Shown here: one piece after another, positions 58,785-64,000 of the stretch
Layout: each line of letters begins with the position of its first letter
How positions within the stretch are numbered: position 1 is the stretch's first letter
DNA from: Streptomyces lasiicapitis
GTDB taxonomy: Bacteria > Actinomycetota > Actinomycetes > Streptomycetales > Streptomycetaceae
Direction of reading: 5' to 3'
Assembly: GCF_014646335.1 (NCBI RefSeq)
Contig: NZ_BMNG01000007.1
Span: 124,001 to 188,000, forward strand
Length of the DNA stretch: 64,000 nt
Program-made: the position numbers and the translations under genes
The notes under the pieces: generated by a model
What the model was told of the DNA's origin: nothing
The model's database searches: none
The model's input: the letters and a program-made list of their open reading frames with translations, nothing else

Positions 58785-60962
58785 ATGCAGCAGCCCACAC
58801 TCCGACCTGACACTCCGCACCGGCTCTCCTCCGTCGAAGAGGTGGAGGCGGTCGTCGGCCGCCCAGCCGCGATGATCAGGCGCAAGCAGATCGGCGTCCT
58901 CGACGCGGGCTGCCGCAGCGTCCTGGCCCACAGCCCGGTCGCGGCCTTCGGTTACCGCGACGCCGACGGCATCACCCGGACCACCTTCGTCGGCGGCGCG
59001 CCCGGGTTCGCGCGCGTCCACTCCCCGAAGCGGTTCTCCTTCACCGCTCCCGGGCCGGCGGTCGCGCCCGGCCCGGTCTCGCTGTTCTTCTTGCTGCCAG
59101 GCGTGGGCGAAGTGCTGCGCGTCAACGGCACCGCAGCCGTACGCAAGGGCGGGGAAACGGCCGTGGACATCACGGAGGCGTACGTGCACTGCGCGCAGGC
59201 CGTCATCCGCTCCGGCCTCTGGGAGCCGCCCTCACCTTCCGGGGTGACCGAGCCAGTACCGGGCGAGGGCCCGTTGACCGGCCCCGGTGTGAGCGACTTC
59301 CTGGCCGCCTCACCCTTCCTGGCCCTCTCCACCTGGGACGCCGACGGCGGGAGTGACACCAGCCCGCGCGGCGAGCGTCGGACGGTGGCTCGCGTCGTGG
59401 ACGGCCGAACCCTTCTCCTCGCCGACCGCAAGGGCAACAAGCGCGCGGACACACTTCACAACCTGCTGCAGGACGACCGTCTTTCACTTGCCGCGCTCGT
59501 CCCCGGCCGCAGCGGCGTACTGCACGTCCACGGACGCGGCGCGATCACCGACGACGCCACGCTGCTGAAGTCGATGGCGCTGCGCGGGGTGCCACCCCAT
59601 CTCGCACTCCTCATCGACGTGGAGTACGCCGAGGTGAGCGGCAACGACGCTGTGTCCGGTGCGCGCCTGTGGACGCCTGACGGACGGACGGGTCACGGTC
59701 AGGCACCCGACATGATGGCCCTGGGCAGCGCCCACCTGTCCGCCAACTCGGCCGATTCCGGGCGTGCTTCGGCATGGCTGATCAAGCGCATCACCTCCGT
59801 CCCAGGGGTGAGCCGGCTGATGCGGAGGGTCATCGACCGCGCCTACGTTTCCGGACTGCGCAAGGAGGGGTACGAGGATGTCCGCGCCTCTGCCCCTCCC
59901 CCTGCCGCCCGCGGCGAGGCGGCCAAGAGCCCACTGCGACCCGTGCGCATCTCCGAGATACGCCAGGAGACGCCCACCGCCCGAACCCTCGTTCTCGAGG
60001 ACGCGGCGGGAGAGTCCAAGCCCTTCGACTTTCACCCCGGGCAGTTCTTCACCCTGGTCGCGGATATCGGGGGCCACCAGGTACGTCGCGCCTACTCGGC
60101 CTCTTCGGTCCCCGGCACGACCCGACTGGAACTCACTGTCAAGCATGTGGAGGGCGGACGCTTCTCCACGCACGCCCACGGCGACCTGCGTGCCGGGGAC
60201 CGCCTCGCGGTACGCGGCCCCTCCGGTACGTTCCACACCCGGGTGCGGGCGCCTGGTCAGCTCGTGCTCATCGCGGCCGGGAGCGGCATCACACCCATGA
60301 TGAGCATGATGCGAACCCGCCTGCCGGATCCCGCGGCGGGCGACAGAATCGACCTGCTCTACAGCAGCCGAAGTCCCGAAGACATCATCTTCGGCGACGA
60401 GTTGACGCGTATGGAGAAGGAGTATCCAGACCGGCTTGGGGTCACCCACGTCCTCACCTCCCGCGACGGGCGACTCGACGCCGAAGGCGTCGGCCAGTGG
60501 GTGGCCGGCCTGTCCCTGTCCGACAGCGCACATCACTATGTCTGCGGTCCTGAAGCGCTGATGGACACAGTCCAGGACGTCTTGCACGGGCTCGGTGTGC
60601 CGGACGAGCGCATGCACCGGGAACGCTTCAGCGGTGGCGCAGCCGCTCCTGCCGCCGTGGCGGCACCCCAGGAGATGAGAATCGAGGAGGAGGGAAACCT
60701 CGTCGGAGCCGCAGTGGTAGAGCCCGGCCAGACCTTGCTCGACGCCGGTCTCGCCGCGGGACTGCGCATGCCGTACTCCTGCACGGTCGGCACCTGCGGC
60801 GAATGCATGGTGCGCGTTCGTCGCGGAGAGGTCGCGCAACCCGAGCACACCTGCCTCACCCGCGAGCAGAAGGCCGAGGGCTATGTGCTGACGTGCGTCG
60901 GCTGCCCGCTGTCGAAGGTGACCCTCGACATCGCCGATCCGGCGGTCCCCGAAGGGCACTGA
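58785..60962 (+). CDS. PNPOx-like / ferredoxin reductase / 2Fe-2S ferredoxin fusion
   Basis: A 725-aa fusion. About 25-330 is a split-barrel flavin domain of the pyridoxamine-phosphate-oxidase type, apparently doubled (FLALSTWDADGGSDTSPRGE in the second part). A linker with WLIKRITSVPGVSRLMRR follows. About 380-630 is a ferredoxin-NADP reductase unit with the FAD motif RRAYSASS and the nucleotide motif AAGSGITPMMSM. The end (645-725) is a plant-type ferredoxin with C666, C671, C674 and C704. Electrons could pass from NAD(P)H through FAD and the cluster to the N-terminal flavin. GAGAGGA lies seven bases before the ATG. Confidence 0.9.
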   Translation: MQQPTLRPDTPHRLSSVEEVEAVVGRPAAMIRRKQIGVLDAGCRSVLAHSPVAAFGYRDADGITRTTFVGGAPGFARVHSPKRFSFTAPGPAVAPGPVSLFFLLPGVGEVLRVNGTAAVRKGGETAVDITEAYVHCAQAVIRSGLWEPPSPSGVTEPVPGEGPLTGPGVSDFLAASPFLALSTWDADGGSDTSPRGERRTVARVVDGRTLLLADRKGNKRADTLHNLLQDDRLSLAALVPGRSGVLHVHGRGAITDDATLLKSMALRGVPPHLALLIDVEYAEVSGNDAVSGARLWTPDGRTGHGQAPDMMALGSAHLSANSADSGRASAWLIKRITSVPGVSRLMRRVIDRAYVSGLRKEGYEDVRASAPPPAARGEAAKSPLRPVRISEIRQETPTARTLVLEDAAGESKPFDFHPGQFFTLVADIGGHQVRRAYSASSVPGTTRLELTVKHVEGGRFSTHAHGDLRAGDRLAVRGPSGTFHTRVRAPGQLVLIAAGSGITPMMSMMRTRLPDPAAGDRIDLLYSSRSPEDIIFGDELTRMEKEYPDRLGVTHVLTSRDGRLDAEGVGQWVAGLSLSDSAHHYVCGPEALMDTVQDVLHGLGVPDERMHRERFSGGAAAPAAVAAPQEMRIEEEGNLVGAAVVEPGQTLLDAGLAAGLRMPYSCTVGTCGECMVRVRRGEVAQPEHTCLTREQKAEGYVLTCVGCPLSKVTLDIADPAVPEGH

Positions 60963-61035
60963 GGCCCCCGGTCAGTACCGGGTCGCGGTCGGCTTCGGTT
61001 GCCGCTGGCACGGTCGGCCCCGGTTGCCGCTGCCG

Positions 61036-61065
61036 GGGCCCGGCCCGGACTGCCGCGCCGGGCCC
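61036..61065 (+). terminator. Hairpin after the fusion gene
   Basis: An 8-bp stem (GGGCCCGG at 61036-61043 with CCGGGCCC at 61058-61065), 75 bases after the stop. It is followed by GACGTTTGAG, without a long T run. A 22-bp imperfect direct repeat lies just before it (60986 and 61011, period 25). Confidence 0.5.
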
Positions 61066-61165
61066 GACGTTTGAGTCACCCTGAAGGGTGAATCGCAACG
61101 CGTGTGGGTGACGGGAGCCTCGTGAACCGCTGGCGGCGCGGCTCAGGGCCGTGGATGCTCGCGCC

Positions 61166-61693
61166 ATGGGTAACGGAAACAGGCGCCCGGTCCGCACAGC
61201 CGCCCGCTGGACGGTCCGGCTCACCGCCGTGACGGCGGCACTCGCACTCCCCACCGCCGCCTTCGCGGCCCCCGTCGCCGCGAGCTCCGCGGCGACGAAC
61301 TGCTTCGTCAACGGCCAACCCCAGGCCGGTCCCGAGATCTACGGAACGGCCGGCGACGACGACATCAGGTGCGACGCCCTGGTCTCCGGCGACGTCATCT
61401 TCGGCCACCTGGGGAACGACACGATCCGGGTCACCTTCAACCACGCGGGCGTCATCAACGGCGGCCCCGGCCGCGACACCATCCGCCTGGAGGAGGAGAA
61501 CACGGGCCTCATCCAGGCCGGTGACGACAGTGACGACGTCATCGCCTCCGCCAACGGCGCCCTGGGCAGGATCCACGGCAACCCCGGCGACGACGAGATC
61601 CAAGTCCTGCTCAATCAGGGCGTCGTCGACGGCAACGAGGGAAACGACACGTGCCGCGTCAATGAGGGCACGGTGCTCAACTGCAATCCGTGA
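61166..61693 (+). CDS. Secreted repeat protein, hemolysin-type Ca-binding-like
   Basis: A 175-aa secreted protein. A signal peptide covers about residues 1-40 (RWTVRLTAVTAALALPTAAFA). The mature part has repeats of the type G-x-x-G-D-D: IYGTAGDDDIRCD, FGHLGNDTIRV, INGGPGRDTIRL, IQAGDDSDDVIA, IHGNPGDDEIQV, VDGNEGNDTC. These resemble the GGxGxDxLx repeats of RTX proteins and may form a small calcium-binding beta-roll. Two cysteine pairs frame it. The ATG at 61166 is chosen as the one nearest the signal; a GTG at 61151 is in frame. Confidence 0.75.
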   Translation: MGNGNRRPVRTAARWTVRLTAVTAALALPTAAFAAPVAASSAATNCFVNGQPQAGPEIYGTAGDDDIRCDALVSGDVIFGHLGNDTIRVTFNHAGVINGGPGRDTIRLEEENTGLIQAGDDSDDVIASANGALGRIHGNPGDDEIQVLLNQGVVDGNEGNDTCRVNEGTVLNCNP

Positions 61694-61747
61694 GCTTCGA
61701 CGGAGACTCAGGGCAGGTCGAGTCAGGGCGAGTCGCGTCGAGTCAGC

Positions 61748-62401
61748 TCACGTCAGCTCGTCCAGTTCGGCCGTGAAGAGCAGCGCGGGGTCGAATTCCA
61801 TCCCGGTGAAGTGGCCCGCGAGTTCGAGGGACAGCACGCCGTGCATGCGGGTCCAGAAGGACAGGGCCCGGTGCAGGGTCGCGGGCGGGGCGGGGTGGCC
61901 GTCCGCCCACTGCCTGTGGTCCGCGAGGTGCTCGTCGAACTGCGGCGTCTCGGGGCCGACCGCGGGGAGTTCGGCGGCGTACGCGTCGAGCAGGGTCGTC
62001 ATGATCTCGGACGCGATCGTGGTGACGTCGTCCGGGGCGTGGTAGCCCGGAACGGGGGTGCCGTAGATCAGGAAGTAGCGCTGCGGGTCCTCGATGGCCC
62101 ATCCGCGCAACGCGTGCGCCAGCGCGGTCACGTCGGCGCCGGGTGACTCGGCCGCCGCGCGGAAGGTGTCGGCCAGGCTGCGATACGCGTCCCTGATGAG
62201 CGCGGTGATCAACTCGTCGCGGTTGGCGAAGTAGCGGTAGAGCGCGGGGCCGCTCAGGCCCATCTGCTTGGCGATCGCGTTGAGGGAGAGCGCGGACGCC
62301 CCGGCCGTGGCGATCTGCTGCCACGCGTGGTCCTTGATCTCCGTACGCACCTGGGCTCGGTAGCGCTCGCGCGGGGTCGTGCCCGTGCCCGTATCCGCCA
62401 T
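61748..62401 (-). CDS. TetR-family regulator
   Basis: TetR/AcrR protein of 217 aa. The helix-turn-helix region is DHAWQQIATAGASALSLNAIAKQMGLSGPALYRYFANRDELITALI (about 24-70), followed by a TetR_C_13-like ligand domain (ALHRALSFWTRMHGVLSLELAGHFTGM). It diverges from a small membrane protein gene; repeats in the 152-bp gap suggest operators. The ATG at 62401 gives the start MADTGTGTTPRERYR. Confidence 0.93.
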   Translation of the reverse strand: MADTGTGTTPRERYRAQVRTEIKDHAWQQIATAGASALSLNAIAKQMGLSGPALYRYFANRDELITALIRDAYRSLADTFRAAAESPGADVTALAHALRGWAIEDPQRYFLIYGTPVPGYHAPDDVTTIASEIMTTLLDAYAAELPAVGPETPQFDEHLADHRQWADGHPAPPATLHRALSFWTRMHGVLSLELAGHFTGMEFDPALLFTAELDELT

Positions 62402-62433
62402 GGCCTGCCGCCCGTCCGCGCCCACTCAGCGCT

Positions 62434-62514
62434 GCTATCACTTCCAGGTTTCGTTAGAGGCTATCACTCAATCTATTGACGTTCACCGCTCGCCAGAGTT
62501 ACAACTTCTAACGA
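62434..62514. promoter_or_regulatory. Repeat-bearing region between TetR and membrane protein genes
   Basis: Direct repeats GCTATCACT at 62434-62442 and 62460-62468, and inverted arms TCGTTAGA (62451-62458) and TCTAACGA (62507-62514). The sequence is AT-richer than its surroundings. These are the best candidates for the TetR binding sites. Confidence 0.5.
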
Positions 62515-62553
62515 ACGGCAAATCTTCTAGCATTCACACAGGAGGAGAACGTC

Positions 62554-62952
62554 ATGCCTGCTGCCTCATCCACCACTTCCGCCGCCCCTGCCGCATCCGG
62601 CGGACCTGCCGCACCCGACGCACCCGCCCCCACCCCCCGCCGCATTCCGCGGTCGGTGACCATCTCCGCCTGGGCCGTGCCCCTCATGGTTCTCGGGCAG
62701 TTCGCCCTGATCTCGATCGTGCCGGTCACGATCGCGCTGGTCGGGGCGCTGCGCCGGGTGCAGGACCGAACGGTTCGCTGGGCGGCCGCGGTTCTCGCCG
62801 TCAGCTTCGCGATCCCGCTCACCATTTGGCTGGTGCGACCGGACGGGGCGCAGAGCCTGTCCAAGGACATCCAGCCCGCGTTCGTCGGGGTGATCGTCGC
62901 GGCTTCGGCCGCGCTCATCGTCGCCATTCACCGGGCCCGCCGACGAAGCTAG
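62554..62952 (+). CDS. Small membrane protein under TetR control
   Basis: A 132-aa protein with an Ala/Pro-rich cytoplasmic N-terminus (1-30) and three hydrophobic segments (about 35-60, 75-95 and 108-125). AGGAGGAGAACGTC before the ATG is a strong ribosome site. It resembles small transporter-like or efflux-associated membrane proteins often found beside TetR genes, but no family is certain. Confidence 0.75.
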   Translation: MPAASSTTSAAPAASGGPAAPDAPAPTPRRIPRSVTISAWAVPLMVLGQFALISIVPVTIALVGALRRVQDRTVRWAAAVLAVSFAIPLTIWLVRPDGAQSLSKDIQPAFVGVIVAASAALIVAIHRARRRS

Positions 62953-63092
62953 GGACTTCGCGTACCCCGAGAGCATCAGGGGTTACCGTGTCGAGGGTTG
63001 GCGTACGGGTCGGCTGAGCGAACCCTCTGGAGGGAGCTGCGCGCCGACAGCGGCCACCCGCTCCTTGCCACTTTCAACATATAGCGCACTGG

Positions 63093-63111
63093 GGGACTTG
63101 CGGCAAGGCCC
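63093..63111 (+). promoter_or_regulatory. Rifamycin-associated element (RAE)
   Basis: GGGACTTGCGGCAAGGCCC matches the RAE consensus, as I recall it (GGGGCTTGCGGCAAGGCCC), at 18 of 19 positions. It sits in a 23-base near-palindrome (GGGGG ... CTTGC-G-GCAAG ... CCCCC). In actinomycetes the element precedes rifamycin-inactivating genes (rgt, rph, rox) and helR and is needed for rifamycin induction. It lies 62 bases before the glycosyltransferase remnant and 220 bases before helR. Confidence 0.85.
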
Positions 63112-63172
63112 CCGTCATGGCGCAGAATCGCTGGTCAAAGGCCAGATCCTGCGGAAAACGGAGATCCACTCA

Positions 63173-63334
63173 GTGCGTGTGTTGCTGTCGGTTTATGGAG
63201 TGCGCGGTGCCGTCGAGCCGCCAGTGGGGATCGTGCTGCGGTCGCGGGTGCACGGCCGCGGGGCGCGGGTGTGCGTGCGACCGGATTTCGCGGGTGCGGC
63301 TTCGCTCGACCTCGGATCGGAGCTGACGGCATGA
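63173..63334 (+). pseudogene. Rifamycin glycosyltransferase-like remnant
   Basis: From the GTG at 63173 the frame reads VRVLLSVYGVRGAVEPPVGI and then ARVCVRPDFAGA, which parallels the first 50 residues of GT1 glycosyltransferases such as Rgt (MRVLLS-YG-RGDVEP-VG, VRVC-PPDFA). It stops after 53 residues and overlaps the helR start by ATGA. The acceptor and nucleotide-sugar domains are missing. It now acts at most as a leader peptide translated before helR. Confidence 0.7.
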
Positions 63335-64000
63335 ATCCTCTGACCTCCAGCGCGTTCAACCTCCCCGAGCGCCTCTCCCCCAAGGCCGATCCGAAGCTGA
63401 TCGACGCCGACGAGCGCCACTTCGCGGCCATCGCGGAGAGCCTCGAGCAGGCGATCGCCGAAATGTCCGACAGCCTCGCCGCCGAGCGCAGGGCGCCCGG
63501 CGGCGTGGGCCGGGAAGCGATGGACCGGGACGCGGAGATCCACCGGCTGACCGGACGCCTGCGCGCCCTGCGTCGCTTCGGTCTCGACCTGTGCCTCGGA
63601 CACATAGTCGGCGCGGACGACTCCGAGCCCGTGTACATCGGACGGCTCGGCCTCACCGACAGCGAGGGGCGCCGGCTGCTGCTCGACTGGCGTTCGCCCG
63701 CGGCCGAGCCGTTCTTCGCGGCGACCCACGCCAACCCGATGGGTCTGACGAGCCGCCGCAGGTACCGCTGGACCCGTGGCCGGATCAGCGACTACTGGGA
63801 CGAGGTGTTCACCCCCGACGGGCTCGAAGGGCACGCCGCGCTCGACGACCAGTCGGCCTTCGTCGCCAGCCTGGGCACCGAGCGGTCGTCCCGGATGCGT
63901 GACGTGCTCGGCACCATCCAGTCCGATCAGGACGCCATCATCCGGGCCGGATCCCGCGGCGCCCTGGTCGTCGACGGCGGTCCCGGCACGGGCAAGACCG
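63331..64000 (+). CDS. helR: HelR RNA polymerase motor ATPase, N-terminal part
   Basis: The first 223 residues of a HelD/HelR-type protein, cut by the window end. It begins MNPLTSSAFNLPERLSPKADPKLIDADERHF with a long N-terminal helical arm, then YIGRLGLTDSEGRRLLLDWRSPAAEPFFAATHANP, a HelD signature, and ends in the Walker A motif GGPGTGKT. HelR is a UvrD-like superfamily 1 ATPase that removes rifamycin-blocked RNA polymerase from DNA and so gives tolerance. The RAE upstream supports the HelR rather than a general HelD call. GGAG lies eight bases before the ATG. Confidence 0.92.
   Translation, partial: MNPLTSSAFNLPERLSPKADPKLIDADERHFAAIAESLEQAIAEMSDSLAAERRAPGGVGREAMDRDAEIHRLTGRLRALRRFGLDLCLGHIVGADDSEPVYIGRLGLTDSEGRRLLLDWRSPAAEPFFAATHANPMGLTSRRRYRWTRGRISDYWDEVFTPDGLEGHAALDDQSAFVASLGTERSSRMRDVLGTIQSDQDAIIRAGSRGALVVDGGPGTGKT

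Noticed and set aside
1..64000. CRISPR array, insertion sequence or prophage
   Set aside because: No spaced direct repeats of CRISPR type, no transposase or integrase motifs and no phage structural genes were seen.

Overview
The window is about 64 kb of very GC-rich DNA with actinomycete codon use: third positions are almost all G or C, GTG starts are frequent, and there are mycothiol-type, ANTAR, DUF1707 and DUF6328 proteins. The gene content (snapalysin, DUF574-type methyltransferase, rhamnose cluster with a GH78 enzyme, DmdR-type iron box, HelR with a rifamycin-associated element) points to a Streptomyces chromosome, and the number of decayed genes suggests part of a chromosomal arm. No insertion sequence, integrase or CRISPR array was recognised.

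Region 1 (1-6.6 kb): the end of a histidine kinase with its LuxR-type response regulator, a PAP2 membrane protein, a secreted polysaccharide deacetylase, a broken GNAT gene, a DUF1707 protein, a stand-alone TOPRIM protein and an aldo/keto reductase.

Region 2 (6.7-21.1 kb): a full L-rhamnose utilisation locus. A secreted alpha-L-rhamnosidase releases rhamnose, a lipoprotein-dependent ABC importer takes it up, and isomerase, kinase and an aldolase/dehydrogenase fusion degrade it. A LacI regulator lies in the locus. Copies of a TGAAACGTTTCA-type palindrome sit before the catabolic genes, the importer and the rhamnosidase, so one regulon is likely.

Region 3 (21.1-40.2 kb): housekeeping and accessory genes. 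These include a tRNA-like gene with an odd anticodon arm, an imine-reductase-like gene divergent from an HxlR regulator, an iron-siderophore importer behind an iron box, a MepB protein, a snapalysin protease, a MarR/azoreductase pair with two palindromic operators, a PucR-type regulator beside a flavin reductase and its flavin-dependent monooxygenase, and an ACC-synthase-like aminotransferase.

Region 4 (40.2-50.4 kb): a stress-signalling island. It holds a STAS protein whose phosphoacceptor serine is cysteine, a GNAT protein, three ANTAR proteins, a lipid-kinase-like protein with a decayed PAP2 half, a SpoIIE-type phosphatase, and a run of small membrane or charged proteins including CsbD.

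Region 5 (50.5-57 kb): several decaying genes (TPR-like, two hypothetical proteins, a truncated ECF sigma factor) lie between intact TetR, GNAT, DUF2238, DUF3533 and TerC genes.

Region 6 (58-64 kb): a TetR regulator divergent from a 725-residue PNPOx/ferredoxin-reductase/ferredoxin fusion, a secreted repeat protein, a second TetR with a membrane protein and, at the right edge, a rifamycin-associated element followed by a vestigial glycosyltransferase and the start of helR, the RNA polymerase motor ATPase linked to rifamycin resistance.
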